From Methanobacteriota archaeon (GTDB lineage: Archaea > Thermoplasmatota > Poseidoniia > Poseidoniales > Thalassarchaeaceae): DNA of 64,000 nucleotides. A program made the translations under genes and the position numbers. Positions 19,782-29,627 of this stretch are shown here, piece after piece (position 1 is the first letter of the stretch; each line of letters begins with the position of its first letter). The stretch lies in assembly GCA_016845365.1 (NCBI GenBank), contig JAERST010000001.1:1-64000 (forward strand), given 5' to 3'. The notes beneath the pieces were generated by a model. That model did no database searches. It was not told the DNA's origin and saw only the letters and a list, made by a program, of their open reading frames with translations.

Positions 19782-20825
19782 ATGTCAGACTCACCTATCT
19801 CCCACCACCCCGGCGGCGGCCTTCCGATGGCTGAGTCCCAAGGTGCACCGGCACAGGGTTCAGCAGAGGCTGCGGCATCACCAGAGCAGAAGGCGCAGAT
19901 GGAGCAAGCCTACGCGCAAATGCGACGCAAAATGCGCATGACTCAACTCGATGAGGAAATCAAACACAAGGTCATGGTTCTCTCGGGCAAGGGTGGGGTT
20001 GGCAAGTCCACGGTCTCGGTAGGATTGGCCCTCTCACTCGCACGCCAAGGCAAGAAAGTCGGCCTGATGGACATCGATATCACAGGCCCGAATGTCCCTA
20101 AGATGCTCGGCATCGAAGATGCCGACCTGCACGTCGAAGACGGGCAAATTTTCCCCGCCATCGGACCTCATGGTCTCAAGGTCATCTCGATGGCTTTCCT
20201 CATCGAGGACCCCGATAAGCCGGTTATCTGGAGGGGTCCGATCAAACTCGGAGCAATCCAGCAATTCATCGGCGACGTCGCGTGGGGTGAACTCGACGCT
20301 CTAATCATCGATTTCCCACCGGGAACAAGCGACGAGCCGCTCACCGTCTCTCAAGCCCTTCCCGGCATCGACGGTGTGGTCATCGTAACCACTCCACAAG
20401 ACGTAGCTCTACTCGATTCACGCAAGTCGATCAACTTCGCCAAGACCATCTCGCTTCCATGCCTTGGCGTCGTCGAAAACATGAGCGGATACACAATTCG
20501 AGGCTCAGCCGAACCCGACTCAACAATCAGCGTCATCGGCCCAACCGGAACGCCAATCGAAGCACAGACCGATTCCGATGGCGCATGGTCGCTGACCCTC
20601 GACGTCTTCAAGTCCGGCGGAGGCGCTGCCGCCGCCACCGAACTCGAAGTTCCATTCCTCGGCGCACTTCCCTTCGACCCAGGGATTGTGCGCGGCGGCG
20701 ATGACGGCGTTCACCGAATCATCGCCGAACCTGACGGGCCGACCGCAGCCGCCTTCGACGCGGTTGTCACAAATGTCCTCGCTGAACTCGACGGCAGCAA
20801 TCGCCCGAGCGTCCGAATCTCTTGA
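19782..20825 (+). CDS. Mrp/Nbp35 family P-loop ATPase with atypical C-terminal insertion
   Basis: VLSGKGGVGKSTVSVGLAL deviant Walker A, DIDITGPNVPKMLG, DFPPGTSDEPLT; the usual CxxC Fe-S segment is absent. Confidence 0.93.
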   Translation: MSDSPISHHPGGGLPMAESQGAPAQGSAEAAASPEQKAQMEQAYAQMRRKMRMTQLDEEIKHKVMVLSGKGGVGKSTVSVGLALSLARQGKKVGLMDIDITGPNVPKMLGIEDADLHVEDGQIFPAIGPHGLKVISMAFLIEDPDKPVIWRGPIKLGAIQQFIGDVAWGELDALIIDFPPGTSDEPLTVSQALPGIDGVVIVTTPQDVALLDSRKSINFAKTISLPCLGVVENMSGYTIRGSAEPDSTISVIGPTGTPIEAQTDSDGAWSLTLDVFKSGGGAAAATELEVPFLGALPFDPGIVRGGDDGVHRIIAEPDGPTAAAFDAVVTNVLAELDGSNRPSVRIS

Positions 20826-20912
20826 ACGGCGACGAATTGCAAACTTCCGAATCTCTTGAGATTCGGACAATTCCGACCAGAGATTCGGCCGTATTCAATC
20901 CGAGATTCGGAC
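20812..20912. repeat. Short interspersed repeats around the Mrp gene stop
   Basis: CCGAATCTCTTGA occurs twice (first copy overlaps the stop codon); GAGATTCGG-type units follow; CCGAATCTC-TT-GAGATTCGG is a perfect hairpin. Confidence 0.75.
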
Positions 20913-21023
20913 GATTTCCCGCCCAAAGTCGACCCCCAATGACTCAGCATCACACCCAAAATCGGCGGGGTTGCCTTCTTGACGAACCCTTGACCCCGAC
21001 CAAGCAGGGGAGCAGGGCACAGC

Positions 21024-23165
21024 ATGGCAGTCGGCTCGGGCATCTACATCTCTTGGCTGATGGGAGCGATTCTGCTCTCGGTCGCCCTGATGCCACTGAT
21101 GAAACCGCCATGGGCGAAAATTCGCATCCAAGCTTTCGTCGACATGTTCAGGCGTTACTGGGCTCACATGATCGTGGTTTTCTCGGTCTATCTCTGGAAG
21201 GATTTGCTCGATCAACTCGATCGCATTTTGATGGCGAATACGCAACTCGACATGACTCCGTACATCTACGCTGTCGAGGGTGATATCGTTCTCTGGATTC
21301 AAGACGCTTTCCAGAATGATTTGCTCTCAATCGGCTTGACTCACTTCTACGTCATGGGATTCATGACAGCCACGTTTGCCTCCTTCGTCTACCCCATCTA
21401 CTTCGACGACCGTCACATGGCCGACAGAGTCTCGCTCTCGATGTTCTGGGTCTATGTTTTGGCGATTCCATTCTATCTCTTTTTCAATGTCCGCGTGACC
21501 GGCGATCACATTCCAGCGATGGAAACGATCGCTTACGATTTGACGCCGGTGATTCACAATTGGTTCACGCGGATTGACCCGTTTACGAACGGCATGCCGA
21601 GCTTGCATATCGGGCTGCCGTTCGCGGTCTGGTTGACCTACCTCAGATGGGACGAGGATGGTCGATGGGTACGGTTCAGGGTTGCTCTGGTTGGGTTCAT
21701 TTGGTTGACTGGGTTTACGATTCTGTACCTTGGTATTCACTGGGTAGTGGATATCATTGGCGGGATTCTAGTTGCAACTCTCGCCGTTCATTTGTCGGAG
21801 CGGACACACGAGTCATTCTGGCGCTTCGCTGATGAGCGGTTGTTTACGCGCCGATTGGCTCGGATTCTGAATGATCCGAAGGCTTGGTTGAGGGCTGTTT
21901 TGAGTTCTTGGAAGAGGGCTGTGAAGCCGATTCAAGAGCCTTCGAGGACGCAGACCGGTGCCGCAATAATCGCAATACTGCTCGGCACCGGAGTGGTTCT
22001 CCTGTGGGATGCCACGCACCAAGATTTCCCTGTTGAGGGTGTCGAATGGCCAACAGATACAGCCGGTTCTGGTGAGTGGTTGGTGAGTATTCAGGAGAAC
22101 CAAGATATGTCGTATGATGTAATCGCGACGAATTCTGTTACGCGCGAATCGGAGACGATTTCGACGATTATTCTCGGTGAAGGAGGATGGACTTCGACGC
22201 CGCGGATTACTGCTTCCGAGGGCGGCTTGGTGCTATTCGATTCGTACAAGATTCAATTCTGGACTTATCCCAGTGGAGATGTGAGCTTCGATTCACTTTG
22301 GACCAACGAGGCATTTGACCAAGATGACGCGGGAATCATCGATGTCTTCCTTGCTCAAGATGCCTCGGACGAGGCTGTGGTTGCGATCGTTTACGAAGAT
22401 GGAATCGTCTACCGAGATAGTAGCGGCCACCTGATCGATGACTTGCCAACTCCGAGTGGTTCCTTCACCGCTGTGGCCGCGTCCGGCAATCTCATCGTCT
22501 CGGCGATGGAGTCTGCTGACGGCCCCGTCATCGATGTGATTTCGCTCTCGACCCAACTTAGTTTGAGTATCGAGGTCGAGGCGAATGAGGACGAACTGAT
22601 TGACGAGCACCTCGAAGATGTCTTCGGAATCGAGGTGAATTACTCCACCTCGTCTGTGGTCGATTTGGATATGGATAGTCATTGGATTGTAGCAGTTGTC
22701 GATGTTGGACCGGTGAACCGCGTCATTCTCATCGATACGGCTAGCGGTTCGCAATTACTTCTCTCAGACCCTGTTTGGCCTGCTTCGGCACCTAGCATCT
22801 CAGACGGCCGAGTCGCATTCCTGCAAATCCCACGCTTCGACCCGACCGCTGAACCCGAAGACCAGTTGACTGCTCGCGATGTCTTCCTGCACGATATCGA
22901 GGAAAATCGAACGGTGCAATTGACCATCGATGAAGATGTGGACCAATCAAATCCACAGGTGCTGCACTCGACTGTGGCTTGGATCGAAAGCAACGAAGAC
23001 GAGGAGGTCGAAATCAGAATGCACGCCCTCGAGGAGACCTTCGAACCCTATTCATCAGTCGTGCTGCAATCCGCCATCGTCCTGCTGATTCCGCTGATGA
23101 TTCTCTATGCATTCCAAGGCGCGGCCGATGCTCGCGGTCCGATCCGCCGTGAGGTCGAGGATTGA
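21024..23165 (+). CDS. PAP2-superfamily membrane phosphatase fused to an extracellular TolB/propeller-like domain
   Basis: Multiple TMs; FTNGMPSLHIGLPFAVWLTYLRW and LYLGIHWVVDIIGG (PAP2 motifs); C-terminal repetitive beta segments then a final TM. Confidence 0.75.
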   Translation: MAVGSGIYISWLMGAILLSVALMPLMKPPWAKIRIQAFVDMFRRYWAHMIVVFSVYLWKDLLDQLDRILMANTQLDMTPYIYAVEGDIVLWIQDAFQNDLLSIGLTHFYVMGFMTATFASFVYPIYFDDRHMADRVSLSMFWVYVLAIPFYLFFNVRVTGDHIPAMETIAYDLTPVIHNWFTRIDPFTNGMPSLHIGLPFAVWLTYLRWDEDGRWVRFRVALVGFIWLTGFTILYLGIHWVVDIIGGILVATLAVHLSERTHESFWRFADERLFTRRLARILNDPKAWLRAVLSSWKRAVKPIQEPSRTQTGAAIIAILLGTGVVLLWDATHQDFPVEGVEWPTDTAGSGEWLVSIQENQDMSYDVIATNSVTRESETISTIILGEGGWTSTPRITASEGGLVLFDSYKIQFWTYPSGDVSFDSLWTNEAFDQDDAGIIDVFLAQDASDEAVVAIVYEDGIVYRDSSGHLIDDLPTPSGSFTAVAASGNLIVSAMESADGPVIDVISLSTQLSLSIEVEANEDELIDEHLEDVFGIEVNYSTSSVVDLDMDSHWIVAVVDVGPVNRVILIDTASGSQLLLSDPVWPASAPSISDGRVAFLQIPRFDPTAEPEDQLTARDVFLHDIEENRTVQLTIDEDVDQSNPQVLHSTVAWIESNEDEEVEIRMHALEETFEPYSSVVLQSAIVLLIPLMILYAFQGAADARGPIRREVED

Positions 23166-23198
23166 GAAGCGAGCGAGTAGAAATTCGCCGGTGCGAAC

Positions 23199-24311
23199 TC
23201 ATTCAGCGAGCCTGAACATCTCGTCCAAGCTTCTCTGGGCTCGCTCGATTATCTCCGCGTCCAATTCGATAATCTGCTCTGGACGCGGCGCGCGCAGCGC
23301 CTGAAGAATATCCTCGAGTTGAGTCATTTTCATGTAACGGCACATCACACAAGTTCCAATCAAATTCAACTCGGAATCCGACTCTGCACGCACCCTATCA
23401 GCAGTTCCGCACTCAGTAATCAGCATGATGTCTGGCTTGCCTTCTTCACCCAATCGCAGAGCCTCTTCCATGAGTTTCTCACTACTACCGACGACATCGC
23501 TCTCAGCGATTACATCAGCATCGCACTCAGGGTGGCTCAGCACTGTCAATTCGATGCCCTGCGAGGCTGACCTCTCACGCCACGAGCGTATTTTTTCACC
23601 GGTGAAAGTGGCGTGGACATAGCATTCGCCATCGTAATTGATGACTTCTTTTCGACCGGCTAGATGTTCGGTTAGATGCTTCCCCATCAGCCGGTCAGGA
23701 ACGAAAATCAAACGGTCGCCAGGCAACTTCTCACAGATTCTCAAGAAATTGCTACTCGTCACGCAAACATCGACCTCAGCCTTGACCTCGGCACTCGTAT
23801 TGATGTAACAGGCGACCGGCACCCCCGGATAGCGCTCCTTCAATTCGCGCACATCCGCGGCAGTGATGCTGTCAGAGAGGGAACAGCCCGCTTCAGGAGA
23901 TGGATGGAGCACGGTCTTGTGCGGGCTGACAATCTTCGCCGTTTCAGCCATGAATCTCACACTCGAGAAAAGTATGGTCTGTTGGGGAGCATCCCGGGCA
24001 GCTTTGGAGAGGGAGTAACTGTCCGAGACCTCGTCAGCGACCCCGTAAACGATGTCCGGCGTTTGGTAGGAATGAGCGATCAAAAAAATGTCATTTTCGC
24101 GCTTCAATTCGTTGATTTCAAGCGTCAGAGGAGCGATGGTTCGGCACGTCTCAAGGTCCCAAAGACTCGACTGACTGATCACCTTCTGCAACCGTTGTGC
24201 CTCCGCTTCAATCTCATCTGCTGAGAACTCCTTCGGAATCAGCGAGCCGCGAGGGAGCGGGGCGGATGGCATCTGCATCGTCATCTGTGCTCGCTGTCTC
24301 CTCAGGTGCAA
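23199..24311 (-). CDS. nadA: Quinolinate synthase
   Basis: LIAHSYQTPDIVYGVADEVSDSYSLSKAA, VHPSPE-like LHPSPEAGCSLSD, ECGTADR. Confidence 0.95.
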   Translation of the reverse strand: MHLRRQRAQMTMQMPSAPLPRGSLIPKEFSADEIEAEAQRLQKVISQSSLWDLETCRTIAPLTLEINELKRENDIFLIAHSYQTPDIVYGVADEVSDSYSLSKAARDAPQQTILFSSVRFMAETAKIVSPHKTVLHPSPEAGCSLSDSITAADVRELKERYPGVPVACYINTSAEVKAEVDVCVTSSNFLRICEKLPGDRLIFVPDRLMGKHLTEHLAGRKEVINYDGECYVHATFTGEKIRSWRERSASQGIELTVLSHPECDADVIAESDVVGSSEKLMEEALRLGEEGKPDIMLITECGTADRVRAESDSELNLIGTCVMCRYMKMTQLEDILQALRAPRPEQIIELDAEIIERAQRSLDEMFRLAE

Positions 24312-24342
24312 CCGCTTTCAAGGCATCTCATCTCGGGGGGTT

Positions 24343-25002
24343 ATGGCTGAGGAGCGGATACCGATGTGGGTTCCGGATTCTGTCCTCCACATCGGGGCTG
24401 AAGCAACAGCCACGGCGGGTTCTTGGATGGGTCTTTCCGCCGTGCTGAAAAAGCGCGAACCGCGAGCCTATCGCCACCCTTCGCTTGACAGGAAATTGAC
24501 GCGCCAGAGGTTGTCGGCTGAGGCGAGAATTCTGGCGCGTCTGCAGGGAATTGGATTTCCTTCGCCGGCTTTGCTGGATATCGATGCGGAGGGTGGCTGG
24601 ATGCTGCTTTCTCGCATCGAGGGGCGGCCGCTCTACGAGGCCTTGATGGATCGAGCGGCCGGCTTGGAAGCGGTTCGGGCATTCGGCGCTTTGATTCGCC
24701 GATTGCACGAAGCCGATGTCGCCCATGGCGACTTGACAACTCACAATGTAATGATTGACGAGGCCGGAGAATTGACTCTGATTGACTTCGGCCTCGCGCG
24801 CATCGCGCCTGAAATCGAACAACTTGGACTTGATTTGCAAGTCCTGAATGAGTGTTTGACAGCCAGCCACTACACATTGGAAGGCGCGGTTGATATCATG
24901 CTCGAAGGATACCGCGCCGCAGATGCTGGCGCATCTCCAACGGCCGCAGAGGTCGTCGAGCGATTCGACGCCATCCGCGGCCGAGTCAGATATCATGCCT
25001 GA
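24343..25002 (+). CDS. bud32: KEOPS-associated kinase Bud32
   Basis: KKREPRAYRHPSLDRKLTRQRLSAEARIL, VAHGDLTTHNVMIDEAGELTLIDFGLA. Confidence 0.92.
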   Translation: MAEERIPMWVPDSVLHIGAEATATAGSWMGLSAVLKKREPRAYRHPSLDRKLTRQRLSAEARILARLQGIGFPSPALLDIDAEGGWMLLSRIEGRPLYEALMDRAAGLEAVRAFGALIRRLHEADVAHGDLTTHNVMIDEAGELTLIDFGLARIAPEIEQLGLDLQVLNECLTASHYTLEGAVDIMLEGYRAADAGASPTAAEVVERFDAIRGRVRYHA

Positions 25003-25008
25003 GGCGAG

Positions 25009-25644
25009 ATGATGCGCATCCTCTTCGCCACAGGCAATGAGAACAAAATCACCGAGGCCCGAGCAGTGCTCGATCCTCTCGGACACTCGGTCGAGGGCCT
25101 CATCATCGACGGCCAACGCCCCGATTTCGACGAACCCAAACACCTCGGGCTGGCGGCCGTCGCCCAAGCAAAAATCGACCAAGCCCTCGCCTTAATTTCA
25201 GAAACAGAATACGAGGGCGCCGCAATCCTCGTCGAGGATTCGGGAATCTTCCTCGACGCCTTCCCAGAATGGCCAGGAGCAGAATCCGCAGACGTTGAGC
25301 GCCAGATTGGACTGACAGGAATCATCTCGCGCGTAAATCAAGCTGGCGACCGCGGCGCCGAATACCGCGCGGTCGCAATTCTGTCCGACGGAGCGCAGCA
25401 ATGGCAGTCGGACGGCGTCTGCCGCGGCCAAATCGCCAACCAACCCCGCGGCAGCCACGGCTTCGGATACGATCCAATTTTCATCCCGGAACTGTCCGCC
25501 GAGGAATCTTCGACAAAAAGCACCACTGAAGGCCCTAACGAACTCACTTTTGGTGAACTCGGACCCGACGTGAAGAACGAAATTTCACACCGAACGAAGG
25601 CGATGAACGGCCTCGCACGCCTTCTCAGCGCCCCGTCAAGGTGA
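25009..25644 (+). CDS. HAM1/RdgB-type non-canonical purine NTP pyrophosphatase
   Basis: ILFATGNENKITEARAVL, VEDSGIFLDAFPEWPG, GFGYDPIFIPE. Confidence 0.95.
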   Translation: MMRILFATGNENKITEARAVLDPLGHSVEGLIIDGQRPDFDEPKHLGLAAVAQAKIDQALALISETEYEGAAILVEDSGIFLDAFPEWPGAESADVERQIGLTGIISRVNQAGDRGAEYRAVAILSDGAQQWQSDGVCRGQIANQPRGSHGFGYDPIFIPELSAEESSTKSTTEGPNELTFGELGPDVKNEISHRTKAMNGLARLLSAPSR

Positions 25645-25681
25645 ATAGAGACAAGCCGTTGTGCCGGCCGGAGGACTCCGC

Positions 25682-26671
25682 ATGGTTTCGTACACGCGAC
25701 TGCTTTTGCTGGCTCTTCTGGCGGTTGGTACGCCGCTTTTCCTCATCTTCCAGGGTGGGATGACAACGGGAATGCAAATCGCTTCCGGAACCGTACTTCT
25801 GGCCTTCCTCGCCATCTACGTTTTCTCTGGACGACAACCTCTGCCTTCGCCTCCGAAGGTACCGAGTGTTACGCTGGAAGAGGACGACGAGCCGGAGGAA
25901 CTACTGCCCGCTCCGGTCGTCGAGATGGACAGCGTCAGCGACAAGCGCGATGAGAAAATCCGACGCAGCCGAGGGCGAGTCGCTGCCCCTGCAATGCCGG
26001 CGGCGCCGGCTGTACCTGCACCTCCACCGATGCCCGGCATGCCTCCGATGCCGGCGCGTGGAATGGCTGCGCCTGGTGTGCCTCCAATGCCACCTGCGCC
26101 CGGTATTCCTCCCGCGCCTCCCGATGGCCCATTGCCACCGCCTAGCGCACCTGCGCCTACGCCACCGAGTGTGGCTGGTGATGGGGAAAACGTTGCACAG
26201 CGCCTCGTGGTTTCGCAGGATGCTCAATCTCAGATGGAGTCTGAAATCGAGGCCTACGTTCAGGAGAGGCGCGTGAAGCGAGCTGAGATTCGAGGACGAA
26301 TTGAACGCCGCCGCAGAATGGCTTTGGCCGAGCGGCGAGCGGCGAAGGTACGCATGTGGACTGAATTGGAGGACGGTGAAGACCTCGGGGCTCTGTTGAA
26401 CCGACCCGATCACGGATTGACAGTGATTGATGAGCCGGAGAATCCCGATGATTCGGCTCCACTCGGTGTCTCCTATGTTCGAATTGATGAGTCGAGAATT
26501 CTCAAATTGAGGACGCCGCTCAACGTCCCTGAGAAAGTCGAGAAAGCTCCTGCTCCAGCTGCGCCTGCAATGCCGGCTCCACCAGGATTGCCACCGATGC
26601 CTATGCCCGGAGATATGCCACCTCCGCCTGGGATGCCGGGTATGCCTCCGCCGCCACCACCTTCGCTGTGA
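25682..26671 (+). CDS. Membrane protein with Pro/Met-rich low-complexity regions, unknown function
   Basis: Two N-terminal TMs, then APAMPAAPAVPAPPPMPGMPPMPARG-type repeats; similar tail at the C-terminus. Confidence 0.7.
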   Translation: MVSYTRLLLLALLAVGTPLFLIFQGGMTTGMQIASGTVLLAFLAIYVFSGRQPLPSPPKVPSVTLEEDDEPEELLPAPVVEMDSVSDKRDEKIRRSRGRVAAPAMPAAPAVPAPPPMPGMPPMPARGMAAPGVPPMPPAPGIPPAPPDGPLPPPSAPAPTPPSVAGDGENVAQRLVVSQDAQSQMESEIEAYVQERRVKRAEIRGRIERRRRMALAERRAAKVRMWTELEDGEDLGALLNRPDHGLTVIDEPENPDDSAPLGVSYVRIDESRILKLRTPLNVPEKVEKAPAPAAPAMPAPPGLPPMPMPGDMPPPPGMPGMPPPPPPSL

Positions 26672-26704
26672 TATGTTGAAGCGCGGGGCTGGGCTGGCCG
26701 GTGC

Positions 26705-27541
26705 ATGAGCCAGGAAGTTCTACTGGTCGAGAATGTGCCTGTTGAGGGGTCGAGCCCGGCCGGTGGAGTGATTTCGGTTTGGACTTTGAACCGGCCGGAG
26801 AAGCTGAATGCTCTGAATTCGGCATCGCACGAAGCGCTGCGACAAGCCTGTGCTGATGCCGAGGCCGACGACGCGGTTCGCGTCGTCGTTATTCGGGGCG
26901 CTGCGCCACCGCCAGCGCCTGAGGGGAAGCGGCAGAAACCGGCGGCTTTTGCCGCTGGAGCGGACATCTCCGAATTTGCTGGAAAAAACTCGGACGATGT
27001 CCGACCTTTCTTCGAAAATAATGCCTGGGAGAGAGTTTGGAATTTGTCGAAGCCAACTATCGCGATGGTCGATGGCTTCGCTCTTGGAGGCGGGACCGAG
27101 CTGGCTCTTTCATGCGATTTACGAATCGCCAGCACGCGTGCAAAGTTCGGCACGCCTGAGATCAATCTGGGGCTAATTCCAGGAGGTGGAGGAACCCAGA
27201 GACTTGCTGGACTGCTCGGTTATGGCAAGGCCATGGAGATGGTGATGACTGGCGATATGGTCGGTGCGGATGAGGCACTGCGGCTCGGTTTGGCAAATGA
27301 TGTGGTCGAGCCGGGGGAGTTGGAAGCACGCGCGATGAAGATGGCAGAGACAATCGCGCGAAAGTCGCCGTACACAATCAAGGTAGCAAAGCGTGCTGTT
27401 CGTGCCGCGCTCGATTTGCCGCTGACCGAAGGGATTCTTGCTGAGCGCTCGGAATTCGTTGCCCTCTTCGATACCGAGGACAAAGAAATCGGTGTTCAGG
27501 CATTCCTCGAGCGCAAGGATGCTGAATGGGTTGGTAACTGA
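26705..27541 (+). CDS. Enoyl-CoA hydratase/isomerase family protein
   Basis: LNRPEKLNALNSAS, AFAAGADISEF, GLIPGGGGTQRLAGLLGYGKAMEM. Confidence 0.93.
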   Translation: MSQEVLLVENVPVEGSSPAGGVISVWTLNRPEKLNALNSASHEALRQACADAEADDAVRVVVIRGAAPPPAPEGKRQKPAAFAAGADISEFAGKNSDDVRPFFENNAWERVWNLSKPTIAMVDGFALGGGTELALSCDLRIASTRAKFGTPEINLGLIPGGGGTQRLAGLLGYGKAMEMVMTGDMVGADEALRLGLANDVVEPGELEARAMKMAETIARKSPYTIKVAKRAVRAALDLPLTEGILAERSEFVALFDTEDKEIGVQAFLERKDAEWVGN

Positions 27542-28120
27542 TTACAGCGCCGCCTCAATCTGACCAATCGGGTCGTCGGCGTCAGTAACATCGATGCTCA
27601 TCCAGCCTGAATTTTCAGCTAGGCGCAGCATCTCGCCCTGAATCTCTCGAATCCTTTCGATATGGTCGAGATAGTGCCGAACCGGACGACCGTTATGCTT
27701 GCGCCGAGCGGCGATCATCCGAACGTGCTCCGCATCATCTTCGACATGCAAAACCACACCGCAAGCCGTCCCGCCAGCAGCGCGCCAAGCATCGATGAGC
27801 CCGAAGGATGGAGCAAAGTGAACGCCTTCGAGCAAGAGGTCACCGCCGCGTTTCATCTCGCGCGAGATAATGGCGTTGATTGCCTCGCGCAGCGGCTCGA
27901 TAGTTGCCTTCCAATCATCGACCGCGCCCGACCCGCCCGGCTGAAATGAAGAACGATGGAGGGCGGGTGATTCCTCAGCAGAAATCGTTGTTCGAAGCGC
28001 CTCGCGAATCGAATCACTGGAGACAACCTTGCTGAATTCCAGCGAGGCAGCCACTCGAGCGGTCAGAGTCGACTTGCCAACTCCGCTCGCACCGGTGATG
28101 ATCAGCAATCTGCCGACCAT
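27542..28120 (-). CDS. P-loop kinase (2-phosphoglycerate kinase-like)
   Basis: LLIITGASGVGKSTLTARVA, VVSSDSIREALR, LLLEGVHFAP. Confidence 0.75.
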   Translation of the reverse strand: MVGRLLIITGASGVGKSTLTARVAASLEFSKVVSSDSIREALRTTISAEESPALHRSSFQPGGSGAVDDWKATIEPLREAINAIISREMKRGGDLLLEGVHFAPSFGLIDAWRAAGGTACGVVLHVEDDAEHVRMIAARRKHNGRPVRHYLDHIERIREIQGEMLRLAENSGWMSIDVTDADDPIGQIEAAL

Positions 28121-28140
28121 GCGCTCAACCTCCTCCGTAC

Positions 28141-29559
28141 TCAGCGTTGAATCGCCTTGATTTCGAGGAATTCCTCGAGCCCGTGAACCCCGAGTTCGCG
28201 CCCGTTTCCTGAGAGCTTGTAGCCGCCGAATGGTGCGCTGATATTGAACGCGCCACCATTGATGCTGACCTGACCTGTTCGCAGAGCCCTCGCAACACGC
28301 AAAGCGCGTGCATCATCGCCCGACCAAACACCACCCGAAAGCCCGTATTCTGAGTCGTTTGCAAGGGCAATCGCCTCTTCTTCGCTCTCGTATGTTGTGA
28401 TCGTCAGGACTGGGCCAAAGATTTCCTCGCGGAAGATTGTCATGTCTGAAGTGACGTCAGCAAAGACCGTCGGCTGAACGTAAAAACCGCTCTCCAAACC
28501 CTCTGGCATACCTTCTCCTCCGGCTACCAAAGTTGCTCCCTCGGACACTCCGGATGAGATGTAACCGGCGACCGATTCCTGCTGACGCGCCGAGACCATC
28601 GGCCCGCAGCGCATCGATTCATCGGTCGGGTCGCCGACCGAGTATCGCTCCATTGTTGCAGTGATGACTTCGACGACCTCGTCGCGAGCGGCAGCGGGCA
28701 CGAGGAGTCGGCTCAGACTCGAACATTCTTGTCCAGAATTATTGAAACACGCGTAGACCGCCAGCTTGGCGGCCTTCGCGATATCCGCGTCGTCGAGAAT
28801 GATGTTAGCGCTCTTCCCACCTAATTCGAGGGTGACGCGCTTCACGGTCGGTGCGGCTGCCTGCGATACGCTGACACCGGCACCGGTCGAACCGGTGAAA
28901 CTCACCATATCGACTTCAGGATGGGCGGCGAGTGTCTCGCCGATTTCGCGACCGTGGCCTGAAACCAGATTGAACACGCCCGCGGGCACACCAATCTCAT
29001 CGATGATATCAGCGAGTAGGAAGGCGTTGAGCGGGGCCTCTTTCGAGGGTTTGAGGACCATTGTGCAACCAGCAGCGAGGGCGGGTGCGACCTTGCCAAT
29101 TATCTGGTGAAGCGGGAAATTCCACGGCGTAATCATCGCCACGACGCCGATTGGCTCCTTGACGACGAGCGAGTTGCGAACCTCAGATTCCCACTCGAAT
29201 GATTCGAGCATTTTTGCGTACGAGCGAGAGACCACACGCGGCGTTCCGACCATCGCCATTCGGCTGTAATTGATTGGTGTTCCAACCTCAGCGGTGATGA
29301 GTTGAGCGATCTCCTCGCCGCGCTCTTTGATAGCCGCTGAAATCGCGTTGAGAACCTCGATTCTTTCCTCGATGCTACTATTCGACCAAGCTGGGAAAGC
29401 TGCGCGCGCTGCGGCGACTGCAGATTCGACATCCGCAGCGCTGCCAACCGGCACAGAACCGATGCACTGCTCGGTTGCTGGATTAACAACTTCAATGACT
29501 CCATCGCCACTTGCCTCGACCCATTTACCATCGATGTAGATGCTGTCTCGCGCTTGCAT
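28141..29559 (-). CDS. Aldehyde dehydrogenase
   Basis: TPWNFPLHQIIGKVAPALAAGCTMVLKPS, SFTGSTGAG, LELGGKSANIILDDAD, NNSGQECSS. Confidence 0.96.
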   Translation of the reverse strand: MQARDSIYIDGKWVEASGDGVIEVVNPATEQCIGSVPVGSAADVESAVAAARAAFPAWSNSSIEERIEVLNAISAAIKERGEEIAQLITAEVGTPINYSRMAMVGTPRVVSRSYAKMLESFEWESEVRNSLVVKEPIGVVAMITPWNFPLHQIIGKVAPALAAGCTMVLKPSKEAPLNAFLLADIIDEIGVPAGVFNLVSGHGREIGETLAAHPEVDMVSFTGSTGAGVSVSQAAAPTVKRVTLELGGKSANIILDDADIAKAAKLAVYACFNNSGQECSSLSRLLVPAAARDEVVEVITATMERYSVGDPTDESMRCGPMVSARQQESVAGYISSGVSEGATLVAGGEGMPEGLESGFYVQPTVFADVTSDMTIFREEIFGPVLTITTYESEEEAIALANDSEYGLSGGVWSGDDARALRVARALRTGQVSINGGAFNISAPFGGYKLSGNGRELGVHGLEEFLEIKAIQR

Positions 29560-29627
29560 GGCTGGGGCAAAGCGGGGCGACTTATCACATTCATGCAGTT
29601 CAAAAGTAGAGTCTCTACTGGGCGGTT

